Notes: generated from the sequence alone by a model not told the origin. Numbered from the stretch's first letter, positions 7,367-16,520 are shown. The stretch: 64,000 nt of DNA from Brevinematales bacterium (GCA_020059465.1 JAGVBZ010000030.1:62001-126000); one strand, 5' to 3'. Numbers and translations are program-made.

Positions 7367-8140
7367 ATGCTTCTCACTATCGATATTGGAAATACGAATA
7401 TTACATACGGTTTATTCGACGGCGGCGGGGAAGTAGTTCATTACGCCAACTCGAAAACCGATAAACAGATGACGACCGACGACCTTGCGGTGCATTTTTT
7501 CCGCCTCCTCGACCTTTGGGAAGTCGCTAAAACCGGCATCCGGGGCGCCATTATATCGAGCGTCGTGCCGCGCCTCGATTATCCGTTCCAGCATATGTTT
7601 GTGAAATACCTGAATATTACCCCCGTTTTTATCGGCCGTTCCCAAATACCTGTAAAGATCGAATACGATAACCCCAGCGAGATCGGAGCCGACCGTATTG
7701 TGAACGCATACGCGGGAATATGCCTCTGCCCCGGAAAGAATCTTATCATCGTCGATTTCGGCACCGCCACCACATTTGATGTGGTCTCCGCGGAAAAAGT
7801 CTATGTCGGCGGACTGATCGTCCCCGGTATTCTTACGTCCCTGAGCGCTATGGAGGAAAAAGCTTCCAAGCTTCCGCATATCGACCTCTCCATCACTCCT
7901 AAACTGATCGCTAAAAACACGGTCGACGGCATCCGTTCGGGGCTTCTCAACGGAAGCGGAGCGATGATGGACGGCGTGAACCGCCGCATCATGGACGAGA
8001 TGAAGTGGAAGGAATGTGTTGTCATCGTGACGGGAGGTCTTAGCGAGCTAATCCAACAGTCATCTACGTCGATAAATATTATAGACAAACACCTTACTCT
8101 GAAGGGTTTGTACTATATATGGAAGTTAATGAATGATTAA
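7367..8140 (+). CDS. coaX: Type III pantothenate kinase
   Basis: A 257-residue CoaX, which phosphorylates pantothenate in the first step of coenzyme A synthesis. The ASKHA-fold motifs are clear: DIGNTNITYG (6-14), GADRIVNAYAG (from 107) and DFGTATTFDVV (130-140). The length is typical. An AAGGAG site precedes the ATG. Its last eight bases overlap the amidase gene, showing tight coupling. Confidence 0.97.
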   Translation: MLLTIDIGNTNITYGLFDGGGEVVHYANSKTDKQMTTDDLAVHFFRLLDLWEVAKTGIRGAIISSVVPRLDYPFQHMFVKYLNITPVFIGRSQIPVKIEYDNPSEIGADRIVNAYAGICLCPGKNLIIVDFGTATTFDVVSAEKVYVGGLIVPGILTSLSAMEEKASKLPHIDLSITPKLIAKNTVDGIRSGLLNGSGAMMDGVNRRIMDEMKWKECVVIVTGGLSELIQQSSTSINIIDKHLTLKGLYYIWKLMND

Positions 8141-9443
8141 AAAGGTTTCAGTACTCTTCCTTATACTATTGACCGGCGCGTTTTACAATTTGACCAGCGC
8201 GGACGTATCCCCCGGCAAGGGCGCGGTGCCTCTCGTCCAGTTCTGCAAGGAATATAATCTTCACCTGAAAATCAATCTCGACCTCGGGTACTGCGACCTG
8301 GTAAACGACGGCGTTCAGATTCGTCTTTTTCTCACCATGCCCTATCTGGTCCATCAGAATAAAGTCTATTATTTCGACGTGCGTCTCGGCGCGGATAACT
8401 CCGGAGGCATCCTGCTGCCGAAAACCTATGCGGACACGCTGATTAAAATAGTAAAAAAGTACACCGAAAAAAATCCCCCGCTGAACGGGAAAGTGATCGA
8501 AACCGAACATTTCGTAAATATCGAGAAACTCACCAATACCCAGAAGAAAACGAACGCCGTTTCGGTGAAACCGGGAATACATGAAAATTTTATTCAAATC
8601 GAGCAGGGCGTTACCAATCAGAAATCCGGTATTACTGTGATCGAAGAGATAAAACCGGTGAAAATGACCAACCAGAAATCGACCAACGGTTTAAAGAGTG
8701 ACAAAACCCCGCCGACTTGTTATAATAATGACGGTTTCGTACCGATCAACGCAGTCATCATAGACGCAGGGCACGGCGGAAACGATCCCGGAGCGCTCGG
8801 AAAGGCCGGCGGCAAAGAGAAGGACATTGTCCTGAAGCTCGCGAAAATGGTCTATCAGCATTTTAAGTCGGAACAAGGAATGAAGGTATTCCTTACCCGC
8901 AAGTCGGATGTGTTTGTCACGCTCGAAGACCGGGTCGCTTTCAGTTCGAAGGTCGCAAAGGATTACCATGCGGTATTCGTCAGTCTGCACGCCAACGCCA
9001 GCCCGATGAAAACCGCGCAGGGTATCGAGGTCTACTACCTGTCGGACAATGTTTCCGATATGGAGGCCACTCAATTGGAAATATACGAGAACGCGGGGTT
9101 TTCCAAAACGGATGTGGAGAAGACTGAAGTGCTCTATTCGATCATCGCCGACCTGATCCATGACGGCATCAAGCTCGAATCCGAGCAGATGGCGAACTTC
9201 GTGTATAAGACGCTGGTCAATATAACAAAGGCGCCCGGACGCGGCGTAAAGGCGGGAAATTTTTATGTGCTGAAATACAACCCCATCCCAGCGATACTTG
9301 TCGAGGTCGGGTTTATTTCAAGCAGGGAAGAGGAACAGCGCCTGCTGACGACGGACTACCAAATGCTGGTAGCCAAAGGCTTGTTCTACGGCATTAAGAA
9401 GTATGTTTCAGAGTATAATAAAACGAAAGGATTCTGCCAGTGA
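8133..9443 (+). CDS. N-acetylmuramoyl-L-alanine amidase (Amidase_3), exported
   Basis: A 436-residue periplasmic peptidoglycan amidase of the AmiC/CwlD type. A signal peptide (residues 1-23) is followed by an N-terminal domain of about 175 residues rich in Lys and Asn that I do not recognise, perhaps AMIN-like. The zinc amidase domain covers about residues 205-430: DAGHGGNDPGA with zinc ligand His214, Glu229 in GGKEKDIVLKLA, His286 in VSLHAN and the catalytic Glu in ILVEVGFIS. It cleaves the stem peptide from MurNAc, usually at division. It overlaps coaX by eight bases and the following gene by four (GTGA). Confidence 0.93.
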   Translation: MIKKVSVLFLILLTGAFYNLTSADVSPGKGAVPLVQFCKEYNLHLKINLDLGYCDLVNDGVQIRLFLTMPYLVHQNKVYYFDVRLGADNSGGILLPKTYADTLIKIVKKYTEKNPPLNGKVIETEHFVNIEKLTNTQKKTNAVSVKPGIHENFIQIEQGVTNQKSGITVIEEIKPVKMTNQKSTNGLKSDKTPPTCYNNDGFVPINAVIIDAGHGGNDPGALGKAGGKEKDIVLKLAKMVYQHFKSEQGMKVFLTRKSDVFVTLEDRVAFSSKVAKDYHAVFVSLHANASPMKTAQGIEVYYLSDNVSDMEATQLEIYENAGFSKTDVEKTEVLYSIIADLIHDGIKLESEQMANFVYKTLVNITKAPGRGVKAGNFYVLKYNPIPAILVEVGFISSREEEQRLLTTDYQMLVAKGLFYGIKKYVSEYNKTKGFCQ

Positions 9444-9973
9444 AAGTAAAAAGGTGGATAGAGGATCATAAGATCCCGTTAATACCGGTAAGCATTATTG
9501 TAGTCGCTCTGGGAGTCGCCGCATGGCTGATTATCCGTTTCCTGATGCTGAGCGGGATGCATTACACGTTCTATTACCCGAATATGCTGTTCCAGAGAAT
9601 GGAAACGGAACCGCGTTCGCTGAAAATCAACCCGGTGACGGATTATTTTGAGCAGAAGATGGTTCAGGATTATTTCCTCGGCCCGTTGAAATACGAGCTT
9701 CGTTTACCGATAGGCGACGATTTGAAGGTATCGGATGTATGGCTGGTACGCGACAATAAATCGTCGGGAATTGTGGTCAATTTCAGCGAAAAACTCACGA
9801 CCTATATCCGGGAAAAGAACGACGCGATGGAATGGCTGATAATGGGACTGCTGATGACGCTGAAACATAATACCGATGTGAAGCAAATCGTGATTCTGGA
9901 ACGCGGAAATAAGATCCCTGAAGGATTATATATCGGAAAATGGCAGCCCGCCTACCCGATACTCGTTGAATAA
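9440..9973 (+). CDS. GerMN-domain-like membrane-anchored protein
   Basis: A 177-residue protein with one N-terminal membrane helix (about residues 14-37) and a single soluble domain. The run YFLGPLKYELRLPIGDDLK, then SGIVVNFSEKLTTYI, then a C-terminal TLKHNTDVKQIVIL, follows the GerMN pattern: LL-GP, P-GT-L, V-LS, TL-P-V--V. GerMN domains are small envelope-associated modules, often beside amidases. The start is GTG at 9440, overlapping the amidase stop. It is the last gene of the operon; the following 183 bases are AT-rich and hold the flaA promoter. Confidence 0.72.
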   Translation: MKVKRWIEDHKIPLIPVSIIVVALGVAAWLIIRFLMLSGMHYTFYYPNMLFQRMETEPRSLKINPVTDYFEQKMVQDYFLGPLKYELRLPIGDDLKVSDVWLVRDNKSSGIVVNFSEKLTTYIREKNDAMEWLIMGLLMTLKHNTDVKQIVILERGNKIPEGLYIGKWQPAYPILVE

Positions 9974-10071
9974 AATTTTTTTGATAAAGTATTAAACTTA
10001 TCAAGCGCGGAAGTCGATGATAATAATGCGCATTTTACAGACTCTTTTTACGAAAAGTTAATCAGAAATGC

Positions 10072-10100
10072 TTGACTTTTTAAGAAAAAATAGACAGAAT
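10072..10100 (+). promoter_or_regulatory. Candidate promoter of flaA
   Basis: TTGACT (10072-10077), 17 bases, CAGAAT (10095-10100). A better -10, TATACT (10100-10105), is 22 bases from that -35 and may be used instead. No sigma-28 motif is seen here, in contrast to flgM. Confidence 0.5.
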
Positions 10101-10156
10101 ATACTATTAGAATATTAAATCTACGGAAGGAAAATATTATTTCAAGGAGTGGAGAT

Positions 10157-11131
10157 ATGCGGACAAAAATTCTCGGCGCAGCGGTTGCTCTGGTAGCTTT
10201 TTTCTTCGGCAGCGTTTACTCTGCCACGGAAAAGGTTCTGATCGATTTTACAGAATTTGAAAAGAATATGACTCAAGTTCTGGATAAGGATAAGCAGATT
10301 CACAAGGAAGAAATAACCAAACATCCTGAACTTGATTTCGCTCAGTACGGTTATCCGACAGTCGAATTTTCAATCAACGATTGGAAGCTCGAAATGTGGA
10401 GAATCAAACTGAACTCTTCGGCGAATACTGTAAAAAACAATCTGGACTCATACTGCCAGAAAGTTGAAAGTAAGAGATTCGGCACTGTTATGGGTGTCAG
10501 AATCCATTTCCCGGAATGGAAATTCCTTTCCTGGGCGATGGTTTCGCCTCCCTACGAATTTTTCGCCTATTACGATAACGGTTCCTATGTGAACCAGCTT
10601 ACCGCTGACGGCGAAAATGAAATGCCTATGGGCGTTTTGGTCAACGTCGGGCAGATCAAGTATATTCAGGCTTGGGTTTACGGCTTGAACTATACGCATC
10701 AGGTCGCTCTTCGTCTGAAAGACCGTGACGGCAATATTCAGGAATATTTCCTCGGGCATACCCAGTTCGACGGATGGCGCCAGCTGACATGGGTCAACCC
10801 TGTCTATGCTGACGATATACGCGACCGTATTTTACAGCGTATCCCGTTGTACCCGTTGAGCTACCCGTATGTTAAGTTCGACTCATACGTTGTGTACAAA
10901 CCAGAAACCGATAAAGGCGGAGACTTCATCATCTACTTTAAAGATGTTAAGCTCGCTTTCGACCGCGCGATTGTCCGTGAAAGTTTGGATATAGAAGATG
11001 AAAAATGGTGGGGGATCCTCGCTCAGAAGACGTTGGATCAGAAATTATATGAACTCAAGACCATCGGCGAACAGCTGCACCTGATGAAGCAGGAACAGAT
11101 GAGAATGTCGAATCAGATTGCCCCCAAGTAA
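10157..11131 (+). CDS. flaA: Flagellar filament outer layer (sheath) protein FlaA
   Basis: A 324-residue FlaA, the secreted protein that coats the periplasmic flagellar filament of spirochaetes. It has a signal peptide (MRTKILGAAVALVAFFFGSVYSA), FTEFEKNMTQ at the mature N-terminus, and the conserved blocks GVRIHFPEWKFLSWAMVSPPYEFFAYYD, IKYIQAWVYGLNYTHQVALRLKD and WRQLTWVNPVYADDIRDR-LYPLSYPYVKF. FlaA is exported by Sec, unlike FlaB. GGAGTGGAG precedes the ATG. It is transcribed alone and ends at a strong hairpin terminator. This gene is the best single indicator of a spirochaete. Confidence 0.96.
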   Translation: MRTKILGAAVALVAFFFGSVYSATEKVLIDFTEFEKNMTQVLDKDKQIHKEEITKHPELDFAQYGYPTVEFSINDWKLEMWRIKLNSSANTVKNNLDSYCQKVESKRFGTVMGVRIHFPEWKFLSWAMVSPPYEFFAYYDNGSYVNQLTADGENEMPMGVLVNVGQIKYIQAWVYGLNYTHQVALRLKDRDGNIQEYFLGHTQFDGWRQLTWVNPVYADDIRDRILQRIPLYPLSYPYVKFDSYVVYKPETDKGGDFIIYFKDVKLAFDRAIVRESLDIEDEKWWGILAQKTLDQKLYELKTIGEQLHLMKQEQMRMSNQIAPK

Positions 11132-11172
11132 TACTCGCTGTTAATCCGGAGGGGATTAAACCATATACGATA

Positions 11173-11205
11173 AAAGAGACCGTCTTCGGACGGTCTCTTT
11201 CTTTT
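11173..11205. terminator. Bidirectional terminator between flaA and the endonuclease-IV-like gene
   Basis: A 12-bp perfect stem AAAGAGACCGTC/GACGGTCTCTTT with a TTCG tetraloop, followed by CTTTTA. The A/T flanks let it serve both convergent genes. Confidence 0.93.
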
Positions 11206-11221
11206 ATACGACAATCTGTTT

Positions 11222-12055
11222 CTATTTGAACGAATCGTAGATCAGTTTCAGCATTAAGAGGTCGCCCTCGATATTCGGGCTTTCGCAGACTAATACTCCG
11301 CCTACATCGTAATCGTAGAGCACCTTCAGTATCTCGCGGTAACGGACTCCGCATTTGCGGAAGATCGTATGCCGCTTCTCCCCCGCCCCACTGAATTCTA
11401 TCCCGGAAAAATGAATGTGCATATTTTTCAGCACGTCTTCGCCTATCCCGCGGTCGATCATTTTCAGTATCCGTTCCACCTCGTCGTAGGAATTATTCTT
11501 CCCGGTGCGCGCGTGCCAATGCGACAGGTCGATGCAGGGAAGAATACTGCCGCCGAGATTACCGCTCAACTCGACTAGCTCGTACAGCGTTCCGAACTGG
11601 GACTTCTTACCCATCAATTCGGGGCGTATCCAGACCTTGAGGGCCTCCTTCCCGGCGAGCTGTAGGATTCGTTCAATATGTTTCTGAATACGGGGGAAAA
11701 CGAATTGAGGCTGATCCTCGAGATAATACCCGGGATGAAAAACCATGCTCCATCCCCTCGCGACATCGAGGGCGCGGGCAGTCTCAAGTATCGCCTGATA
11801 ACTCTTCTCGATTATCTTCGGGTCTTTGGAATTCAGATTGATATAATACGGGGCGTGAGCGGTCAGCACCAGCCCGAGCTGCGCCGCGAGATCGCCGACC
11901 TGCTTCATCAGGGGGAAGTTCTGACGGATGCCGCGCCCGAACTCAAGCTCCATCCCGTCGAGGCCGAGCGATTTTATACGCTGAAGCCCGTTCAGCAAAG
12001 TACGCGGACGGGCTGAAATCGGGATTCCCGCCGTAATGAAACATAGCCGATCCAT
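11222..12055 (-). CDS. Endonuclease IV-like TIM-barrel (AP endonuclease family 2)
   Basis: A 277-residue protein of the Nfo/xylose-isomerase-like barrel family. Metal-site motifs appear in the right order: LTAHAPYYINL, VFHPGYY, IRPELMGKKSQFG, CIDLSHWHAR and MHIHFSGIEF. The overall pattern fits the archaeal/bacterial endonuclease IV relatives that incise abasic DNA; a sugar-phosphate isomerase is the alternative. It is the last gene of a minus-strand operon, nine bases after the NUDIX gene, which fits a shared role in handling damaged nucleotides. Confidence 0.82.
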   Translation of the reverse strand: MDRLCFITAGIPISARPRTLLNGLQRIKSLGLDGMELEFGRGIRQNFPLMKQVGDLAAQLGLVLTAHAPYYINLNSKDPKIIEKSYQAILETARALDVARGWSMVFHPGYYLEDQPQFVFPRIQKHIERILQLAGKEALKVWIRPELMGKKSQFGTLYELVELSGNLGGSILPCIDLSHWHARTGKNNSYDEVERILKMIDRGIGEDVLKNMHIHFSGIEFSGAGEKRHTIFRKCGVRYREILKVLYDYDVGGVLVCESPNIEGDLLMLKLIYDSFK

Positions 12056-12064
12056 GGACTGCGG

Positions 12065-12481
12065 TTAGAAGAGGCTGAGAAGCGTTTCTTTAGACGGAAA
12101 AAATGTATCGGCCGATTCCCGTATCGATTCCTCGGAGAAAAATGATACAGATTTTATAGACTCGCCCTGTGCGACAACAGTAACCCCGGCAAGCGCTTCG
12201 TCGGGCACATCGGTAAGGAACGCTACAAGAACGATATGCCGCTCCTGCTCCGCGCTGATATATTCGTCGATAAAAACCAACTCCATAACATCGGAATTTT
12301 CTAATCCGAGCTCTTCCCGAAGCTCCCGTTTGAGAGCGTCTTCCATCGTCTCACCGAATTCCACTTTCCCGCCGGGCAACACCCAGTAACGGTTTCCGTT
12401 CTTTTCATGGCAGGCTAATAATAAAGCGTTATCGTTCCCGAATATCGCAGCCTGTACCCGCACTTGCACTACCGGTTTCAT
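12065..12481 (-). CDS. NUDIX hydrolase
   Basis: A 138-residue single-domain NUDIX protein. The full box is present at residues 38-60 (G-x5-E-x7-REL-x-EE-x-G-L), with PGGKVEFGE at its start. NUDIX enzymes cleave nucleoside diphosphates linked to another group; the substrate cannot be predicted. It may be a MutT-like sanitising enzyme given the endonuclease-IV-like gene directly downstream. Confidence 0.94.
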   Translation of the reverse strand: MKPVVQVRVQAAIFGNDNALLLACHEKNGNRYWVLPGGKVEFGETMEDALKRELREELGLENSDVMELVFIDEYISAEQERHIVLVAFLTDVPDEALAGVTVVAQGESIKSVSFFSEESIRESADTFFPSKETLLSLF

Positions 12482-12524
12482 ATCTCGATCCTTACAATTT
12501 ATTCCACAATATAAATATCGGCAT

Positions 12525-14507
12525 TTATAGCGAAGGGTCTAATACCGAAATAGCCTGATACTTTTTTCCATTTTTCAGGAATTTCAGCACCACATAAGAA
12601 AACGGTTTGCCGTTTATATACTTGAATGCCTGAATATACAACTCGTTATCCTTCACATTGACCGTATCGAAAACTAAAGTAATATCGGGATGTATGGACG
12701 CGGACATCTTCCGGTCTACGGTCAGGGTTTTCCATGTCACGTCCTCCTTTTCCACCTGCGTCTCAATAGGGTCCTGTGTCCCGATAATCAGCATTTTCTG
12801 ATCGAACGGCAGATTCCGGTAAAACAGGTTGACCTGATCGTTCAGGATATTCAGCCATGTTTTCGTCATGTCGATACGGTTATCATAGAGACAGTATTCC
12901 AGGATCGAGCAGGAAGATTCGAGATAGACCGATGCGACCTTGTCGTCGATGAAAAAATTCGTTACCAGCCCCTTCTCGAACGTCACCGAGTTGGATAATA
13001 CGTTTGTCGTCGTCAAATAGATCATAGTCGCGGATACGGGGATCGGGAACGTGTTTTGCAGGGTTATCAAATATTTTGAATGTTTCACGCCATTCGTCGC
13101 ACCTTCTTCGGCGAAATTCAGGCTCAGGTTGTACATCTGGAGCGGCCGTAAAAGCGAAAGGGCGTCCGTATTTATCAGCGTATACCCGTTCTTTGGCTTC
13201 GCCCCGATCTGCATCGCCTTCGCTGTTGCGATCAGTTCGTTCAGCCTGATCCGTGTAAACTGGTACTTCTTGTAAAGTATTTCCACGAATTTAAAGAATC
13301 TATCCCCGGTATCGTCGAACGCATACCCGATCGTGTTCACCCCGCAGAAGAAATCCCAGATCGGGTTTTCAGTCTGGCTTTTCATATAGAGGTTTTGCAG
13401 GATAAACCTGTTCCGTTCAAGCACTTTATCATAAAGGCCGGAGTATTTCGCCTTCAGTACCATCGATCCGAGGTACTCTGTGATACTTTCCGCTAAAAGG
13501 TGGGAGTCGTCCTCAAAACGGATGAGTGTCGAGAAATAGGAGTGCGATATTTCATGTGCGAGTATCTCGAACAGCTTGAGTTCGCTGTTTTTCGGCAGGA
13601 ACGGGATGGCGGAATAAATCACCTGCTTCTCGCCCTGCAGCCCCTGAAATGAAAATATTCCCGGCGATACATGGATACAGTTCGCAAAATATTCGCCGTC
13701 GATAAACATTTCCATCCCTTTATATTGGGAAATCTGATTGACCACATGCATTTCAGTGAACGGAAACCCCCCGACCTTTTCACGCAGGGTCGCCAGGGTA
13801 AAGCTCGTGTACTCGAGGATTTTATCGATATTCTGTCCGCTATCAGTATAAAGGTAAACATCCCCCTGCTGGTACCGTTTCAACGGAGCGATGAATAGGC
13901 TTCCCGTGAGAATCGGGAACGGAACTTCACTATCCCATTTGGTAATCCGGTCGGTATCGTTGACATCCTCCGCGGAAAGCTTTCCGCCCATGACAGGATA
14001 ATAGTTTTTCGGGGTTTTAACGGTCAGCGAGTAATTAAAGTTGGGGACTTCGGCAAACGGGAGAGGGAGCCATATCTTTTTTGAATCCAAGAAAAGATAA
14101 TTCTTTGAGATAACAAAACGGTCTTCATAGAGCGGGCCCTGTACTTTAAAAATCAATGACAGCGATGTAGTCTGGTCGCGCTGGAGAGGGGGGATTTTTA
14201 TCCGGTAGATGCCGTACCCGTAACCGATGCCCTGCTCGAAACCGATGGCTTTACCCAAGTAGAAAACGGTATCCAATACCACTGACGGATGCGAGATCAG
14301 ATAGACCTCGTCTATCGCAGTGGAGCGAAAGTTTTTTATTACATAATCGATTTTGCCGGCAAGTAACGATTTTTCAGGATTAAATTCAATAGAACCGCTG
14401 ACCGAGATAAGCGAAACGGTTCTTTTGAGAAAGAAGTCTTCACAAGAAGATAAATGGAGAAAAAATAAAAGAAGAACTCCTCCGGCGAGAAGGCGAACTG
14501 TTTTCAT
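12525..14507 (-). CDS. Lipoprotein with M1-like gluzincin metallopeptidase domain
   Basis: A 660-residue predicted lipoprotein (lipobox LSSC, Cys22). The first ~200 residues form a beta-rich domain like the N-terminal domain of M1 aminopeptidases. The zinc site HEISH starts near residue 317, and a Glu in LLAESITEYLG follows 17 residues after the second His; M1 enzymes normally have 18, so the loop is one shorter. The exopeptidase GxMEN motif is represented only loosely by YKGMEMFID. A surface or periplasmic protease is likely but the substrate is unknown. It lies in the operon between the ParB-like and NUDIX genes. Confidence 0.78.
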   Translation of the reverse strand: MKTVRLLAGGVLLLFFLHLSSCEDFFLKRTVSLISVSGSIEFNPEKSLLAGKIDYVIKNFRSTAIDEVYLISHPSVVLDTVFYLGKAIGFEQGIGYGYGIYRIKIPPLQRDQTTSLSLIFKVQGPLYEDRFVISKNYLFLDSKKIWLPLPFAEVPNFNYSLTVKTPKNYYPVMGGKLSAEDVNDTDRITKWDSEVPFPILTGSLFIAPLKRYQQGDVYLYTDSGQNIDKILEYTSFTLATLREKVGGFPFTEMHVVNQISQYKGMEMFIDGEYFANCIHVSPGIFSFQGLQGEKQVIYSAIPFLPKNSELKLFEILAHEISHSYFSTLIRFEDDSHLLAESITEYLGSMVLKAKYSGLYDKVLERNRFILQNLYMKSQTENPIWDFFCGVNTIGYAFDDTGDRFFKFVEILYKKYQFTRIRLNELIATAKAMQIGAKPKNGYTLINTDALSLLRPLQMYNLSLNFAEEGATNGVKHSKYLITLQNTFPIPVSATMIYLTTTNVLSNSVTFEKGLVTNFFIDDKVASVYLESSCSILEYCLYDNRIDMTKTWLNILNDQVNLFYRNLPFDQKMLIIGTQDPIETQVEKEDVTWKTLTVDRKMSASIHPDITLVFDTVNVKDNELYIQAFKYINGKPFSYVVLKFLKNGKKYQAISVLDPSL

Positions 14508-14539
14508 GAAGCACCCCTGCCATACCAGAGCGCCTGAGC

Positions 14540-14917
14540 TTACCGAATTCCGAAAATCCGTTTGATAAAATTCCAGATCCTTTGGAATATATTCGGCGAA
14601 ACCAGACTCTTTTTCTTCTTCATTCCGTCCAGAAGTTCATCCTGACTGAAGTCCTTCCGGATCATGTTTTCTTCCATTTCCATCTCGAGGAATTCTATAT
14701 TATCCTTCGGATCGATTATTTTCGCTTCGATTTCTTCATAACCCAGCTCTCTCGCGGCGGTCAAACGGCGGTATCCCGCGATCAGTTCATTATCCGCAGT
14801 CAACAGCACGGGATTCAATAAACCGTGCTTCTTGATACTTTTTTTCAAATTCGACAGATCACCGAGGTCTTTTCGAACTCTTTTGCCAATCCTTATGTCC
14901 TTGATTTTTACGACCAT
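14540..14917 (-). CDS. ParB/Srx-like nuclease-fold protein with cationic C-terminal helix
   Basis: A 125-residue protein. Residues 1-75 have the ParB N-terminal (ParBc) pattern: KIKDIRIGKRVRKDL, LKKSIKKHGLLNPVLL, ELIAGYRRLTAARELGYEEIEAKI and EMEENMIRKDFS. It lacks the helix-turn-helix and dimer domains of chromosomal ParB. The tail (SPNIFQRIWNFIKRIFGIR) is a strongly amphipathic, basic helix that could dock on a membrane. The start ATG at 14917 is chosen for GAGGTG upstream and a strong promoter. It leads the minus-strand operon 14917-11222. ParB-fold CTPase or nuclease activity is possible but not shown. Confidence 0.75.
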   Translation of the reverse strand: MVVKIKDIRIGKRVRKDLGDLSNLKKSIKKHGLLNPVLLTADNELIAGYRRLTAARELGYEEIEAKIIDPKDNIEFLEMEMEENMIRKDFSQDELLDGMKKKKSLVSPNIFQRIWNFIKRIFGIR

Positions 14918-14948
14918 CGTGCACCTCATTATAGAATTACCGATTTTT

Positions 14949-14977
14949 ATTATATAGGAAAATCCCGGTTTAGTCAA
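14949..14977 (-). promoter_or_regulatory. Promoter of the ParB-like operon
   Basis: Minus strand TTGACT (14972-14977), 17 bases, TATAAT (14949-14954); about 25 bases of leader to the ATG. Near-consensus. Confidence 0.85.
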
Positions 14978-15087
14978 TTTTCGAGCGTGTACTCACAGAA
15001 TTTCTGGCATCTACCCTCGTTTTACTTATGCACTCGAAATATTTTCCGACAACATATATAGGACGTATTTTTTCCAAGGAGGGCCAT

Positions 15088-16284
15088 ATGGCAAGGCTGT
15101 TGAGGGGAATCTTGCCTTTCGTTCTGTTTATGCTTCCCGCCGTTTCGTCGTATCCCGTAAAAATCGAGTACAATATCGTCAAGGGAATGAAATACCGGAT
15201 GAAAATCGTGGTCTATCAGGATATCTACCTGAACGGGAAATATCATTCGAGCATCGAATCGATGAACAAGGCGCTGCTCGAAGTTCTGTGGGTTACGAAC
15301 AATGTCGGTTTCTACCGTGGTAAGTTCAATTATTACCAGAAGAAAGCGAACTCCGATATGTCGATGCAGCTTATGACAGTGTACGATTCCGAATTCTACC
15401 GGAACACGCAGGGGCAGATGAAGGTGCCGAAACAGTTTATCATGCCCACCCTTCGAGGTATCCCGTCATTCCCGACGAACGACCTGAAGGTCGGCGATAC
15501 GTGGTGGGCGGACGCGGAGGAACTTCACGAGGGAATCCTGACCGGCGCGAAAAACATCCTACGCTTTTCTCTCAACGTGCATTACACTTATATGGGTCTG
15601 CAGACCAATACCGCGGGTATACTCCTCGCGCATTTCTATGTCGATTATCACGCCATCCAATACCCGAAGAACGACCCCGATATCATGAGTTTCACCGGAT
15701 TCTCGCATATGGACTTCTATTGGGACATGCTGTTGGGCGGGCCTTTCGGATACACCGAGGAATACTCGCTCATGTTCACGTTCCACGACGGCCAGACGGT
15801 ACTTTACAACGGGACTACTTCGGCGACTGTCGATTATCTGACAGATGTTACCAATACCGCGAAACTGAAACTCGCGCAGGAGATATCGAATAAGCTCGGC
15901 CCCGCCTCGGGCGCCGGGCTGAAAGAGACCTCCGACGCTCTGATTGTCAACCTCGGCAACATCCTCTTCGATTACAATCAGGCAACATTGAAGCCCGAAG
16001 CGAAGACGATCCTCGATAAGGTGGCGGAAGTGCTGATCAAGCATCCCTATCTCGACATCGAGGTATCCGGGCACACCGACAACACCGGTAAACCGGAAAA
16101 TAATATGACGCTGTCCGAACTCCGCGCGAAATCGGTCGTCGATTACCTGATCTCGAAGGGGCTTGACCCGAAACGCCTATCGTACATCGGCTACGGGAGT
16201 ACGAAGCCGATCGCGCCGAATACGACCGAGGAAGGACGCGCGCTGAACCGGAGGGTGGAAATAAAGATTATCACTAAGGAATAG
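15088..16284 (+). CDS. OmpA-family outer-membrane/peptidoglycan-binding protein, paralogue 1
   Basis: A 398-residue exported protein. A signal peptide is followed by a ~250-residue beta-rich domain I do not recognise, with the segment PTLRGIPSFPTNDLKVGDTWWADAEEL shared with the next gene. A C-terminal OmpA domain (about 290-395) has NILFDYNQATLKPEAKTIL, DIEVSGHTDNTG and LSELRAKSVVDYLISKGL with NRRVEIKI. The OmpA domain binds peptidoglycan, linking the outer membrane to the wall. ATG at 15088 follows AAGGAGGG; earlier in-frame codons lack support. A tandem paralogue lies 236 bases downstream. Confidence 0.93.
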   Translation: MARLLRGILPFVLFMLPAVSSYPVKIEYNIVKGMKYRMKIVVYQDIYLNGKYHSSIESMNKALLEVLWVTNNVGFYRGKFNYYQKKANSDMSMQLMTVYDSEFYRNTQGQMKVPKQFIMPTLRGIPSFPTNDLKVGDTWWADAEELHEGILTGAKNILRFSLNVHYTYMGLQTNTAGILLAHFYVDYHAIQYPKNDPDIMSFTGFSHMDFYWDMLLGGPFGYTEEYSLMFTFHDGQTVLYNGTTSATVDYLTDVTNTAKLKLAQEISNKLGPASGAGLKETSDALIVNLGNILFDYNQATLKPEAKTILDKVAEVLIKHPYLDIEVSGHTDNTGKPENNMTLSELRAKSVVDYLISKGLDPKRLSYIGYGSTKPIAPNTTEEGRALNRRVEIKIITKE

Positions 16285-16320
16285 GACTCTTATTCGGGTG
16301 CAGATAAATAATTACGCCTT

Positions 16321-16359
16321 GTCACTGCGAACCCCGCGGCGCATTTTTATACGCGGGGT
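16321..16359 (+). repeat. Dispersed GTCACTGCGA element with hairpin
   Basis: GTCACTGCGA followed by an 8-bp stem ACCCCGCG/CGCGGGGT (16331-16359). It shares its start with elements at 40591 and 55047. The remainder of the gap 16285-16520 shows no gene. Confidence 0.6.
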
Positions 16360-16520
16360 GCAGCAGTCTATTTTATTCGTTAGATGATAATGATAGATTG
16401 CCTCCTTAATCCTGCCGGATTAATTCGCATAACAATGGGTGTTTTTTATATGATTCTGTGAACCCTTATGTAAAACGGATAAATTCCGAGAATCAATAGG
16501 TAGAAGCAACGGAGCGTAAT

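Noticed and set aside
9974-10010. Terminator after the GerMN-like gene
   Set aside because: An A/T-only stem (TTGATAA/TTATCAA) without a T tract on the downstream side; too weak to call.
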